Positions 1 to 13,201 of a DNA stretch of 64,000 nt are shown here, one piece after another. Source of the stretch: Madurella fahalii (lineage: Eukaryota; Ascomycota; Sordariomycetes; Sordariales); the NCBI GenBank assembly GCA_029876055.1, contig CM056875.1, forward strand, positions 5,171,001 through 5,235,000, in the 5' to 3' direction. Both the position numbers and the translations under genes were made by a program. The notes under the pieces were generated by a model, which was given only the letters and a program-made list of their open reading frames with translations, did not search any database and had not been told where the DNA came from. How positions within the stretch are numbered: position 1 is the stretch's first letter; each line of letters begins with the position of its first letter.

Positions 1-1
1 G

Positions 2-166
2 GCGGCGGCGGGTGCGGCTGGAGCGACAACTGCCGCAGCTGCAGTGGCGGCAGGAGAAACTGATGAGGGTGCTGGAAGGGTGAAGAGAGCTTGTCCGGTG
101 CCGCCGCCGCCGCCGCCGTCGGGCGCGATTGTTGAGATAAGAAGGAGGGATATCAAGACTGCGTAA
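2..166 (+). CDS. possible C-terminal end of an unknown protein (cut by window edge)
   Basis: One forward frame is open from base 2 to a TAA at 164-166; the other two forward frames hit stops early. The peptide is Ala/Gly-rich, then has a run of six prolines (about bases 100-117), and ends in a basic segment finishing IRRRDIKTA. No domain is recognisable. GC-rich low-complexity DNA can stay open by chance and the reverse strand was not excluded, so this is only a candidate terminal exon. Confidence 0.3.
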   Translation, partial: AAAGAAGATTAAAAVAAGETDEGAGRVKRACPVPPPPPPSGAIVEIRRRDIKTA

Positions 167-3100
167 TCAGTGCGCGGGACGAAACAATATCGGGCGACAG
201 AAAACCCTGAAGCCATATCCTGGACACGACAATCGTCCGGTTTGCTTTTGGGAGGTGGAGAGTATACGAATGGAAGGGGAAAGGGAAAGATCATGACGAA
301 ACGAATAGACTGTGACACCATAGCACGCGCGCACACGACACAGCCAGTGGTGGTTAATGTTATAGACAAGTTGGGTTGGTCGGGCGGCGAAGGGGCAATG
401 GCAATTACAACGGTCAGCGGGAATGGGAGCGTGGCGTTTGACGGAGATGAGGCGTACTTGATGATACACCATGAGGAACTCTGGGGTGATTGATTCTTTT
501 TTTTTAAAAAAAAAAAATCCCCCCACTACTCACCATTAGCGCAGCGTTGCTGCTTTTTTCTTTTCCCGTCTTCCTTGTTTTTATAAATATCCCTCCTCCT
601 AGCTCCATAATTCGTCCGTCGGTTTCGACTCGATCCATTCTGTTGTCGTCAGAGTTGGGGTCGGTTGCGGGGTAAATGTGCGCCTGGCATGAAGGGTGTT
701 TGATACGACGTGGTATGATGGCGGTCTGGGGGAGAAATTGTGGCAGGTGTCCTCTTCTCCTCTCCCATCTTGGGAAATAGACGCCGGTTGGGACTGGGGC
801 TATGGGTATGGACCTGAATGATTTATACGCGTTTTAAAGGTCGCCGTTGAGTCAAATAGATTCCCTAGCCTCCCACTGCGCGGGGACGACGGTTGGTAGT
901 CTATGTTACTGATACCGCCGAGGCAGCAATTCTCGCTCGGGAGTCGGTGTTGCGAACTGTCTTGGTTATTGGTGTTGGTTTTCCTCCCCGGATACACTTC
1001 TTCTTGTGTGTAAGCCAGTGGTTGAGTAGTGGGCAACTCGGTCTGATGTGTGCTTGGTCTGTGCTCACTTACACCTAGCCCGAAGCCCTGATTTCCGAGT
1101 TTGGACGGAGCCGGGATGGGATCCTACCGGATGGCAGCAAAGACGTGGTCGGAGGAGATTGCTTCCAAGTCCACTGCATCTTGTTTCCAAGTTCAATTTC
1201 CCTCAGCGAAGCCGATATAGCGGTTTGCAGAGTGCCAACCCACCCACCCAATACAAGGACCATGTGCTATCTCGAGGGACTAACTGGCAGGGACTAATAT
1301 AGCATTGATCGGCTATGTAATTAATTCTCAACCGTCCACTATTCCTTGCTTGAAAATACCGGAATCAAACGCTTCTAGATCAATTTTTATCGTTGCGGAC
1401 CTCTGCAAAGTAGAGTTTCCCAGTACCGCTGAACAAGGAAAGAGGCGACCTTTGCACTGTACTGTACCCAACCCCCAGTTTGCACTCCAAGATCGTACCG
1501 TGCCCGCGAAATCAAACGCAAAGCCGAATGTTGGGCGGGGACAAAGGGATCTGAAGAACACTATAAAATACAAAGCTAATAATCAATAGACTGAGAACTG
1601 ATGATATCTAAAATCAACTTAAAGAAAAAGGCAAGGCTCGTCTTTTTCGATTTCCCTTTCTTCCTCCTTCGTCTCTGTTTCCAAACCCAGGGAAGGAGGC
1701 AGACGAAGGACATTACATTAGCACGACCTGCACCACGGAATGCATCCTAAACCCGCTCGCATGAAGCCAGCGCAGAGTCAAATAAGTCAGGGGGCTCCGC
1801 TATCAAGGGTCGCAGCACCCGGGTGCATGTCACGGTGGATCCACTTCCAGCGTCGAGCTCTGGAGCGCGGATACCGCTACCCTCTGACCGAGGAAGGAAC
1901 CTGGTACTAGGCAACATTCATACCCAAGCGCGCAAGTCACAGCTCACTCCAGGTCCCATTGCCACCGCTAATCCACGGCCGGGACGTGGACCAGATGGCA
2001 AACCCTCTCGCTCGGCCTGCCCGCCTTGATCCCAAATCTAGGCTAGTGGAACGATGAGATAGCATCACGGTTCGACGGACGGTGAATAGCTCTCTACGAT
2101 TCGACCGCGCGGACGTTGACTGTCCAAGGCAGTCTATTGTATGCACAATACAGTTTGAGCCCCTGTGCTGTGGCCTGTCCAATATTCTTATTTAAAGGAT
2201 CTCGGAGGGGGCGCATACGGGACCGTGTACCGGGTCCGGCGCCGTCAAACCGGTGATGGTCGGTAAGTACGGTCACGGTTATTTTGTCTACTTCCCCTTT
2301 TCGTCACCCTTTTGACCTTCACTGCCGCCAGCGACGTCCCTGTATTGGCCTGCAAAACCTCGGCGGTCCGTGTATATCCGCTGGCTCGGTCCTTATAATG
2401 GAAGGCGACGGCGGGCTGCTGATTACCAACCTTGGCCTCGCCATGCACTCGGCGGGCAACCCGCAGAACGAGGTCTGCGGGGCCTTATCTATATGGCGCC
2501 TGGGATGCTCAGTGCCTAGGGGTATTCCTATGTCGTTGATATGTGGTCACTTAGCCACCTATGGACCCTCGAGCACTCCACGCCGAATCAAAATGTTTTG
2601 TTATGGCGTCGTACAAGACTGGATCTTTGATAACATATTTTACTGCCGGGTTGCAGCCTGTGGCGGCCAGATCTCCATCATTCTGGGGCGGGATTCGCAG
2701 GCTACGGCTAGCAGCGCTGGATTTCCAAGTTGATATCAAGAAATTTTGGAGTTGGTCTTGTTGAAACGTTTTGGTATGTGTCTCTGGGGTCTTGGCTATT
2801 GCGGCGATTTGGTATACCCTAAAGAACGGACTATTGGGTATTGTGAGAACGGCAAAGGCGTACTTGTTACACTGGAGTTACGACCGGTCTCGAAGACGGA
2901 GCTTCGCGTTTACTTACGAGTTTTCCTTTTTTTTTCTTTTCTTTTTTTTTTCCCACCCGTTCAATTTCCGGAGCGTTTACGCCAGCCATTGATCGCGCCA
3001 CTCTAAAATGCACTGATGCTCTTGCGTCCGCTGAAGCAATTCGCACATTCCTGCATTCACCATCACAGCACTTGCCCTAACTGAGTGACCCGAGCTTTGC

Positions 3101-3788
3101 ACCTAGCGTTAACACTCAGAGTAGGAAGATGCTTTGCTCTATCCCGGTTGGACAAACTTGAATTTCACCTGAGCGTGATTTGCCGCTACGTCTCACCCTC
3201 GTAAATTGCGCTATTGAGCGTCCACTTTTCTTCGCTTTGGGCAAAAAGGGGTTTGGCCCCGATAATTACCGTCAAGGTATTGTCCGGCCTTACAGGATAC
3301 CGTAGTGGTCGGTGGCGTGCCCAAACCTGGAGGATGACGGACAAAATAGCGTGGTGATTGTAGCAGTTTCTAGTTGGCGGCGCTCTGCTTAAGAAGTCGA
3401 AATTGGAACTCGAACATGAGGTGGGAATGCTGCTTCGTTTGGTGGCATTTCTGCAGAGTATCTTTGCGACTTGGCGCCCCCGGGAAAATTCAATAAGGGT
3501 AACCTCCTTACGCTGAACGGCAAGTGGGTAAGGACCCACTCGGATGGCTGGCTGAGAATCGCCGCCGCGCATGTCAGCGGCTTCAGCCTTACATTCAATC
3601 AATACCCGATCTCGCGCCTTTCCTGTCGCGCAGCCGAGACAAGCGCACATTGCCCCGCGTCGCACATCGTTCCATTGCTGCCACGGCTACCCATTGCCTC
3701 CGTCGGACCTCACAAACAACACTTCATCGTTGCTCCTGACCCATTCTGGGAACTAGATCTCCTACAGCGCGTCGCCAAACCCTCAGCC
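167..3788. other. intergenic region, no supported gene
   Basis: About 3.6 kb with only short, mutually overlapping reading frames that lack domains or convincing splice structure. A T-run directly followed by an A-run lies at about 494-518, and a pyrimidine-rich T tract at about 2925-2953. The last few hundred bases are presumably the promoter and leader of the NCBP3-like gene that starts at 3789. Confidence 0.6.
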
Positions 3789-5330
3789 ATGGATCTCGAC
3801 ATCGAAATGGACGTCGACGACGTCCAAGACGTGCCCGGTGCCACGATTCCCCAAGCATATACCCATGATATCATAACCGGAGAGGAGCAGGTTCGAATAG
3901 TCAATCTTCCCATATGCTTAGCGGGCCGACTCGCTGACCATGCTTGTTTCTAGGAACCTGGTGAGGTGGACGAGCCCTTCAACGACCAAGACAACGGCAC
4001 TGCCTCGGACCAAACGGTAGTGCCCTACAAAGTGCACATCAAAGGCTTGGATACGTTCAACCCAGACGATGTCAAGGGTTATCTTGCCGAGCACTACGGC
4101 ACCAGCCAGCTTAGCCGCATCGAGTGGATCGACGACAGCTCCGCCAACTACATCTTCAAGTCCGAATCCGCCGCGCAAGAGGCCCTAATTGCGCTTGCCG
4201 CGGTCGCGATTGCCGACCCAACCCAACTGCCACCTCTAGAAGACATATCTGGCAAAGGATTCACACAAAAGCCCGATAGTGTTTTGCGGATCCGCTTTGC
4301 GGTTGCTGGTGACAAGAAGGTGGTCGGCGCCGCCGAGCGCAGCAGGTTCTATCTCCTGCATCCGGAATACGACCCGGGGGAGCGCCGACGGCGCGGCGAG
4401 TTCACTCGGGGTAAGTACCGGGACCGGGACGACCGTTACCGGAGAGACGGGCGGGGCGACAGGCGGAGGGATCGCCGCGAAGGCGAGGAATCGGAGTCAT
4501 TTGACGTTAGCCTCTATGATGACGACGCATCAGCGCTGGCGAAACGGGCCCGCAGACGCTCACGCTCACGCTCAAGGCGACGTTCGGCTTCTAGGGGTTC
4601 TTCCGACGCTGACCGGGTCAGCTCGCACACTCGGCGAAACCGGGACAAAGAGCTATTTCCAGGCAGGCTCTCTGGTGCCGGACACAGCTTGCGCGATCGT
4701 TCGGCATCACCAATTAGGGACCGTGACGGTAACGACCAGATGGACCTCGATGAGGACGCACGAGCTGTTGCTGCGTTGCGCAGTCGGGAAAGGGGACGGT
4801 CGATCAAAGAGCGGCTGTCAAAGGATAACAGCGCAAAAGAACTTTTCCCGTCGAAAAACAACGGTGTCAAGGAGCTCTTCCCCACCAAAGTTGGCCCGTC
4901 CTCTGGCGGAAAGGCGCAGATGGACCAAGTCAGCGACACAGCGGTCTTGGCAAGTGGTATGTTGCGACTCTCTTTGGCAGCAAAGTTCGCCGCCATCCTT
5001 TAGCCCCGGAACACTGCGCCCCGACGCTTGAAAGGGCGCACCCCTACTTGCAACAACTCCATGTACCAGTTACCTCAGTCTAACACATAGCCAGCAAAAC
5101 TAGCAGACAGAATCACATCTCGGCTCGCCTCGGCCGGTCCCGACGGATTCAACATACGCGGAATAGCGAGCCAACGCGGCTCCGACCAGGGGATCGCCAT
5201 CAAAGGCACCGGCCCCACCGTGAAGGAACTATTCCCCGAGAAGTTTGGGAACGCGGGCAAGGAGCTTTTTGCGGAGAAGATCGAGGGCAGGGGCCGGAGG
5301 AGACAGAGGGCAGAAGACTTGTTCTACTGA
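3789..5330 (+). CDS. NCBP3: NCBP3-like RNA-binding protein (DUF2414 type) with RS-rich region
   Basis: Three exons: 3789-3890, 3954-4956 and 5095-5330, giving 446 aa. Intron 1 (63 bp) ends CTAG and intron 2 (138 bp) runs from GTATGT to CCAG; both junctions keep frame. The N-terminus is acidic. Residues about 57-115 form an RRM-like domain carrying RIEWIDDSSANY (W92-D95), matching the W-[LI]-D-D motif of nuclear cap-binding subunit 3, an alternative cap-binding partner in mRNA export. Arg/Asp-rich and Arg/Ser-rich stretches follow at about 175-230. Five KELF[PA] motifs start at K266, K329, K340, K412 and K424. The family assignment rests on the RRM/WIDD segment; cap binding by the fungal protein is inferred. 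The intron 1 donor (GTTCGA) is non-consensus but the join is exact in frame. Confidence 0.85.
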
Positions 5331-6255
5331 CCTGTAAGAGGAAAAGGAGGCTACGTGACGCCGCTTTGGCAGCGTGTGGCTGCCAACGCCATTTCGAGAG
5401 GCTAACGAACCCTGCCCGTGAGAGTTGCGCAGAGCGGCCCGTACACGAGAACGAAAACCGCAGACTGACCCTTTCACCCGGAAATCAACTCGACGGAGAC
5501 GAAACTAGAGTGTGGTCTCCCGAGGACAAAGAGGTTCGAGCTACACTGACTAGGCTAGACTGGCAGCACCCCAGGTATGGTCCTCCTTGACGCAGATCAG
5601 CCGTGTTGATCGGACCCCAAAGTTAGGAGGGTCGCCGTACAGAGGGACACAGCCCAAGGTACACAGCTCAGTGGTGGCTTCAGAGCGGCGGCGGTGCACC
5701 AGAAGCACCATACGAGAGGTTATGGAAGGGTTGGTTTCCCGCCCATTTTCCACGGAGGCAATCATCGAATCTAATAGAAATACCAATGCGAATTATTTAT
5801 TAGACCCATGTTTATCTCTCGCCTGCTTATTCTATCGCCATTAACCGGCTACCACGGAAGGCGTTGGCTAATGAAGAACGACCGGGAAGTGCTTTTAAGA
5901 AGCCGTGGTATTAGGTGAGAGTAAACGGGTATAGTACCTTCGGTTGTTTTGATGTCGTCGAGATCCCCTACTCATCTGATGTCTGCCTGGCCTAACTCTT
6001 TGCTACTCTGGCACACCACTGGCGAGTGACTTCCTGGTACCTCGCAGTCGCACTGGGCACGCTTGCCCGCGCTGCCACCATCAAGTTCTTCACTCCTTCC
6101 TCGAGTCTTCGCTTCACCCGCCTCGCAGCAGCAGTTACCATCCTCACTTCACTTGAACAACCCCGCAACATACCCAACGCGAAAACAACAACAAAATTCG
6201 TCCTCCTATCTACACATCGCCGTTAGTAAATCGACATACGTAACGTAACTGCATC
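5331..6255. other. intergenic region
   Basis: Roughly 0.9 kb between two genes on the same strand. It holds the 3' flank of the NCBP3-like gene and the promoter and leader of the next gene. The final 200 bp are pyrimidine- and CA-rich, typical of fungal leaders. No other feature was seen. Confidence 0.6.
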
Positions 6256-8441
6256 ATGACCGACCCTGCAAGCTGGCTCCGGCCATTTGCTCGCGCCCGC
6301 GGGACCCCCGCCGCGGCGACGACGTCTCCCAATAACCCACCTTCCTCGTCACCCCAGGACAGTGATGCCAACAGCAACACCGTCCCGCCCACTCCCACAT
6401 CCGCTTCATTGCTTACCGCCGCCTCGGCAACAGACTCCTCCTCATCCTCCTCCTCCTCTTCCTTCTCCGCGGCCCGTGACATCGGCTGTCGCGCCACAAG
6501 TGTCTTCGGCCACGGATGGGGAAGCGGCAGCGGCGGCATGGCGAGCCCGACGATACCGGCCCCCGCGCCGATCAGCATGCTGCCCCTGACCCAGGTCGCA
6601 GACGAGGACGACGGGGACGAGCCGCAGCATGCCCGCGAGCGGCGGGAGGGCGAGCTGGTGCGGATGGTGGAGGCGCTGATGGCAGTCATGGCCGGGAAGA
6701 GGGATGCGCTGGATGGGATCCCGGCCCGGTGAGTTTGCTGCCCGACCCCGTCCCACGGTCATGACGATGCTCCGCTCCGCTCCGCTCCGCTCTGCTTTGC
6801 TTTGCTTCTAGTTGTGTTGTCGCTGACTGCCTTGGCCCGCAGTTACAACGCGCATGTCCTGGCGCTGATCGAAGGGTTCGCGCGCGCCACGCGGCAGCTG
6901 CGCGGTCGGGACGAGCAGTTGGCGGAGCTGAGGGATCTGAGGGAGAAAGAGCTGGAGCAGTTCCGCGGGATCAGCGAGGAGTGGATGAAAAGGGAGGAAG
7001 CGTACAAGGCGGAGATCAAGCGGCTGGAGCTTGTGCTGGCGAGGGAGAGTAGAGATGGCGTGGCGTCCGTGGCGCTGGCGAGGCAGGAGAGCTTGGTGGA
7101 TAGGACGGGCATGAAGAGGTTCCGGGCGAGAGTGAACAGGATAAGTAATTCGCATGAGCAAGGTATGTTCAACGGTTTGGGCAAGAGAGCGTTGGAGCTG
7201 ATTACGGGGCTTATCAGACATCACCGCGGATGGGGAGCCTACGCTGCCGTCCGGGACGCAACCGGCAGGCCTTGCTCAAGCTACGACTGCGTACAAGACG
7301 TTGGGTACGTTGGGCCCAGTCTCGGTTGCAACCTCAACGCTGACTGCCTCTAGGTTCAATCCCGCGGATTCTCGATCCGAACAGCGACGAGCTCATAAGC
7401 CGTCTCGTGGTAATGCGCGAGAGGGAGCAGCAGCGGGCCCTCCATCAACAACGTCGAATTAGGACGCCTCCGGCCAACATCCATCAATCAGCAATCGAGA
7501 GAGTCGACCACATACACAGAAACCCGATGAAAGACCAAAAAGAGCTCTCTCCTTTTGCCGAAGATCTCGACATCCTTATAAACAAGCTGCCCAAGTCAGG
7601 CAAGAGGCGGTATAAGGGTCGAGACTGTGAAACTTCCCACCCTGAGCTTCGTAGGCAGTCGTCATGTCAACCACCCGACGCACTGTCATCGGACTGTGGG
7701 TCTTCAGGGTCTTCGGACTCGGGAAATAGCACGAAGGCGCCATCGAAGCTGGTTGACTTGACGCCTGCAGGCCAGGTAAAGATGCTTCATACGCGTCTCC
7801 CGGACCCGAAGTCTCACCCATCAGGCACTCAAGCGGCCCAAGACGGCAGGTTAAGTGGACAGGAAGCAGACAGAGGAGGGGAATCCTCGTCCCAGACACC
7901 CGATCTCTGTAGCGGAGATGAAGGTATATTTTCCACTGTCATGAGCACGACACCGAACTCACCAGCAAGGCGCAATGAGCCCTATCGAGACGCTATTGCA
8001 GATCAAGGTCCTGCGCGGAAACAACGGAGTAGGGTATACTCGTTCCAAAAAGGCGACGACGAGATCTTGACGCTCGCCCAGACTCCTTGGGACTTGCAGG
8101 TATACTCATTGTCTACAGAGTCCGAAAGGGCGAGCCAACGGGCAGATGGCCCGGGTGCCGGAGTGAACCTTGCGGCGGTGTCTCATGTCGACACGAACAA
8201 AGACGCGGCTCCCGTGCCGCGGCAGCACGCCTCTGGGGTAGCGTCGGTTACCGCCTCGGACGGCGTGGTTGAGGCTACACAGCATCTCGGCCTGGGATAT
8301 GGTAGCTTGACGCCGTCGACATCGACCGGTTCCGTGATTTGGGTTGGCGCCGCCGACACCGGCGCAGTTAAAGTTACCACCCTCCAAACCAGTACACGCA
8401 CTAACACAGCCGATGGCGCTAACGTCGACGCCCGCTGGTGA
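6256..8441 (+). CDS. unrecognised protein with central coiled coil
   Basis: Proposed exons are 6256-6728, 6843-7162 and 7354-8441 (626 aa). Intron 1 is GTGAGT to GCAG (114 bp) and intron 2 GTATGT to CTAG (191 bp); both joins keep frame and link plausible protein. Residues 1-115 are low complexity (Ser/Pro/Ala, with a run of nine Ser). Residues about 120-270 are rich in Glu, Arg, Lys and Leu and read as a coiled coil. A short segment after the second junction, containing IPRILDPNSDEL, looks structured. The remainder is polar and probably disordered. No known domain was identified and no function is proposed. A further intron inside the long third exon, for example near 7925-7970, cannot be excluded. 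Confidence 0.65.
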
Positions 8442-11400
8442 CGGGGCGGGGTAACTGAGGTTGTGATGGCAATTTCGCGATGAGCGCGTCAGGATTGAGT
8501 CATGTAATAAATGTGTATGATAGCCCAGCGATATGTTAATGAGCGTTAATTTTCTTTTCATTTCTTTTTTTCTTTTGTTTTTCTCGCCGTCAGCAATCGT
8601 CTCGGGAGTTCCATGGATGAAGCGCGATCATGGCTTGACTGTAGGAACGATCACGACAACGGCAGTCTAACTGGCGGAGAGGGTGTCTCTGTCCGCGATG
8701 CTGCCACCCCTTGGATTTCATGTCTGGGGCTGTTTGCTAGCACCCGCCTATGACATCGTTGGATGTTACGGTAGCACTAACTCACAAGTGATGTTGCCAC
8801 AATGCTAGTGCTGAGTACAAGATGTCAGCGATGACAGCATGATGGCAGAGACACCTGCCCTTCTGTTTGCGAAGCAGCCAGTCTAGAACCTCTCTGTATA
8901 CATTGTTGTTTAACCCCGATTTTCCTGATGAGAGCTTGCCCTGCTTCAATGTCGGTGGTTTAATTATTACCTTCCTGTTATCATTTTATCGGCTTGCCTC
9001 AATGCTATGGACAGGAGGACACCAAAAGAATACAGGGAGCTTCACCTGGACAGATTGGGTAGATTTTATTACCCGACCAAGAGTTATCCGGGAGGCTGGT
9101 TTCTCGTTCATCAGTGGGTGGGTCTAAGGTTTCCCTCACCGCTTCTGCGCTCGGGACGCCCGGGGATGGCCCTATCGTCGATCGAGAGGGTGGCTGGGAG
9201 AAGAGTGCATGACCGGGCCGGGGTGCATGGAGGCCCATTCACGTCTACCCGGAGAGTGAGACTGTGGCTGAATCATCCAGTCTGGCTTTGGATTCGGCCC
9301 TTTGTCGAGGACACGTGTTGGACGAGTCAGTAGCATAGGGAAAACAGACTCTGCGGGTGTGGACGGATCGGCAACGGAGAAGGGGTGCATCTCCACGTTC
9401 AGTTTTTATCCGGGTTGAGCATAGTCTCGAGGCAGCAGACGGCTCTCTGGAATCTCGGCAAGCCCGGTTCTTGTAGACAGGGGCAGCCTTGGGTTGCCTT
9501 GGTGCGAAGGCGTACTGTATATCAGAGCGGTTTGGTGAGGCTTGGCCTCTTTGGCTGGTGGAAGCGTGGTCTCCCGTGTCGTGCGGTTGCCGGCCCGAGG
9601 TTCTCTGGCGAAGAACAGTGCGGCGGCGGACGAAGGGATAGCGTCGTCCACTTTGTTTACTCACCTAGGTGTAGTCGCTCTCGTAGCCTCGAGCCAAGGA
9701 CACCGCCGCGTGTCGTCAAGCCTGTTCCCGGATGTCCCAAATTGCAGAGCACTCGTTGGATAACGGCGGATACGGGCACTTGTAATATAGTTCAATATTA
9801 CTGCCATGCTATGTATCGGGAGGTTGCAGCGGCCCCCGGGAAACGAAACGCCGAAAACGGCAGGTGGCAGAAAAAACGTCGTTTTCTCCATCTCTTTTCT
9901 GCCAAACCGTCATCGGATTTCAAGGGACGCCTGCCGCTGGTAGGCCCGATACGCGAAGCCGTTTTAGGCCCAGATCGCCGGGTCCATAAGCGCACGGATG
10001 ATGGTGATTGGCCAGTGTGGAATGTTCCGGTTTGTCTAACCAAGCCCTCTTTTTTAAACTTTTCTTTTTTCCTCTTCTTTCTCCCTATCTTACTTCCCTC
10101 TTGTGCCCGCCCTACCGTCGGTGCACGTGGTTGTGCTGAGAGATGGGATATGTGCCGTTTCTGGCGGCGGGATGTCTGTGTCATCTGCGTTGACACAGCA
10201 AGTGGGTTGACGCCAACCGATCCAAGGGATTGCTCACTCTTTGGTGATTAGTTACTCCACTAATCAGTTAATCCTCAAGTAAATTACGATGCAACGAGCT
10301 CGTGTCACTATGCTACTCCCTTTTTTGGGACTTGTTGCCCTGAAGCGGACTTCTGTGGTAGATTTGCATCATCCTCCCCGCCAGCAGCCTCGGACGCGCT
10401 CCGCTCTGCCAAATTATCCTTCACCCTTTTTTTCCTCAGAGCAGCAGCTTATGTCAAACTCACAGGACACCAGGATCCATAGTGTAATAACTCGTTGCGA
10501 GTAAAGTTGTGGAAACGCTCTTGCCATTGTTTCATACACGAACCCGCTCGCTGCCCGCGCCATGACACTTTACCCTGTCTTCTCTAGCACCGATCGGACG
10601 CCGGGGCGGAGATGTCGTTGGCGTCGGCTTCCCGTCCCAATCGACAATGCATTAGCCGACGATGGCGGGGCTTGGGGGGTGGATAAGACAGAGAAACGCG
10701 AGGGGATGGGACACGATGGGATGCCTGTGTTTGTCCTGTCCCCGCACCGAAAAGGGGGAATTGCCTCTGGAGAGACACGGTGCGAAACTCCGCAACGGGT
10801 ATCGCCAAGCGAGACATGCCCGTCAGACTGAAAGAGGATTGAGTCTCCGTTGTGGATGGGGGTTGAGGCCTGGGTCACCCCAGCCGGAAACACTCTCAGC
10901 GCGCGCTATTGACGAAGAACGGGGGTTCTTGGGGTTCCGGGCGGCACATGGCAACGGGGATGGAAGGAATTGTGCCCTTGCTTAGCACGCCAAGCCATCG
11001 CATTTTGAGCCAAACGGATGTGAGATCGGCTGGGGCGCCGTTGGTGTTTGGTGATGGTGATGGCGCTGGCGCCGGCGCTGGTTTGGGAAACTGTTGATCA
11101 ACAACATCACAACTGCCATGACCTTGTCTGTCCCAATGGCGCAAGTTTCCTTTTCTCCCTCAGTGGGAGCAATAAGGTACGAACGATCGGAATTGGCCGT
11201 GGTGTTACCGCTGGGCTGACGTGCCCGGTTGCCTTGATCCTCTTTGTGCGACAAGAATTGTGAATCGGCGGAATATTGTGTCAGCAACGCAGGGGTCCTG
11301 TTCAGCATCTCCACCCAACAACCACCCGGAGCCGGCAACTGCCAAGAATTTCAACTCGAAAGCCCATGAAAATTACGGCGAGATGGCCAGTTCGGATCTT

Positions 11401-13170
11401 CGATCATCACTGACAAGGGGTCCATTGCTCCGGTACAACTCCATAAAATGTGGGAAGATCTGGGCTTCGGCGCGGCTGAGGGTAGGCTTCTGTATGCGGT
11501 TTAGATGCCGTGAGCGTAGCCAGGGTGCCGTCATTTTATCCGCTCGATTTCATACTGTCAAACAGGGTCAAGGCCCCTTGCGGGTTGAAAATCGTCCTGG
11601 CGCCTCTCGTCGATCTGTCTCGAGCTGCCTTGCCCTGTCGAGGGGAGTTTAGCGCCGACCTTCGGTCTCCATTTCCAGGTGTTGGGTCCAATTTCGTCAT
11701 ACTTCTCCGCTCCTGCGATGGTTTGTCTCAGCATGCTCGGTGAAGAATCCAACGTTAGTCGCGTGATGCAGAATTTGCTTCTTTCTCTGCAACCGAGGCG
11801 GGGGCTGCAGAGAAGCAGGGAAGGGAAGGAAAAAAAAAAAAAAACGGTTTCCCAAAGCTGAAGTTAGTGGGCTTGCTAGCTCCCGCGGTCGCTACACTTC
11901 CGAGTTCTAGGCGTATACTAAAGCCAGCAAAACAACGAGGTGTCCTCTCGCTGGGAAGCGACGCATATTGCTACGTCAACCTAACCCAAACATGCCCAAT
12001 GCAACGGGGGAGGCGGATGATCATCCGGGAAACGCAAGAACCAAAACTTGACGGGCCAAAAAAGATTGGCTGTTTTGCATCACCTTAGCTATGGCCAAAG
12101 CGCCCTGATCAAACGCTGCCCTCAGAGCCCCGTGATTCAAGGGCAATCAATAAAGGGGGCCTGTGCGACAGGGGATCTCCGCGCTAACAGGATTAGTGTA
12201 TTGTACGCTGCGACTTCCCACTCTTATCGGCGCGCTAGGCTGGCCCAATGGTTGCCATCTCCACCAGTGATTCGGGTTTGGCACCTGCCGGTAATCGGGC
12301 AAGAAATATCACGGAAAAAGAATGATGTAGCATCGCGGGATCTACACCTCGGGGCGCACAGACTTGATGGTAGACGAATGTCGATGCTCGTTGCGAGGTC
12401 GCCGACCTGGGCGTTCCCGAGCTGCATGATGTTACCCTCACGCAGCCCGCCCGAATAGCATCGGGACCGCAGAACGCTGCCGGATGATGGGCGTAAATTA
12501 ATTACCTAGCGACCGTTACCGGCCCGTTCCATACGTGACGTCGGCGAGCACCAAATACCGCCGGCCGCCGCGCCGGTGCGAGTTGAAATTTGGGGAGGGG
12601 AGGCGGATGCACGGTGATCTACACGCGCCGTCTTGTTCCTGGCCGGGATGTCGTCGTTTCAAGCTCTTGGCAACATGGCAAGTTCCAGCCAGTCACATCC
12701 CGTACAACAGAGTTTTGGGGGGCCCTCGCTGCTCCCCAGCCGTGTGGAAGAGGGGACCGGGGGGTTACATTCGGAGCAAGGATGGGGCTGGTCGGATTTG
12801 ACAGAAGGAACTGAGAGGGGGATTTTTTCCCAATGGATGTAGCGTCGATCAATCGACTGGGCGTTCCCGAAAACGACAGCCCTTGATCCGCCAGTTCGGC
12901 TCTGACTAACGCTGTGCCACGGCGAATCCTCAACGACGCGGGAAATAAGCAAAGGGGCTATTGCGGGTATGTGTGATGTTTAGAGCTGCCTCTAGTTCTG
13001 CCAAGACATTTTATATTATTAGTTTTTGGTGTTGTTGTTGTTGTTGTTGCTGCTGCTGTCTCAACGTGCTCTTCGATACGGTAGCGCCTGCAAAACCTTT
13101 TGCATCGCGCTCGATTTGTAGATTGATTTTGGGGTGAGGGGGGTTGGTTGGTTTGTGTGTGTGTGTATGT

Positions 13171-13201
<31 letters not shown>

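Noticed and set aside
3186..3665. 159-residue reverse frame before the NCBP3-like gene
   Set aside because: No domain and overlaps other equally long frames; probably promoter DNA.
4279..5031. 250-residue frame overlapping the NCBP3-like gene
   Set aside because: Alternate frame of exon 2; the true frame carries the WIDD RRM and the KELFP motifs.
9385..10251. 288-residue forward open frame in the gene desert
   Set aside because: It begins from a non-supported start, has no domain, mixes Cys, Trp and Arg as random translation does, and runs through simple-sequence T tracts.
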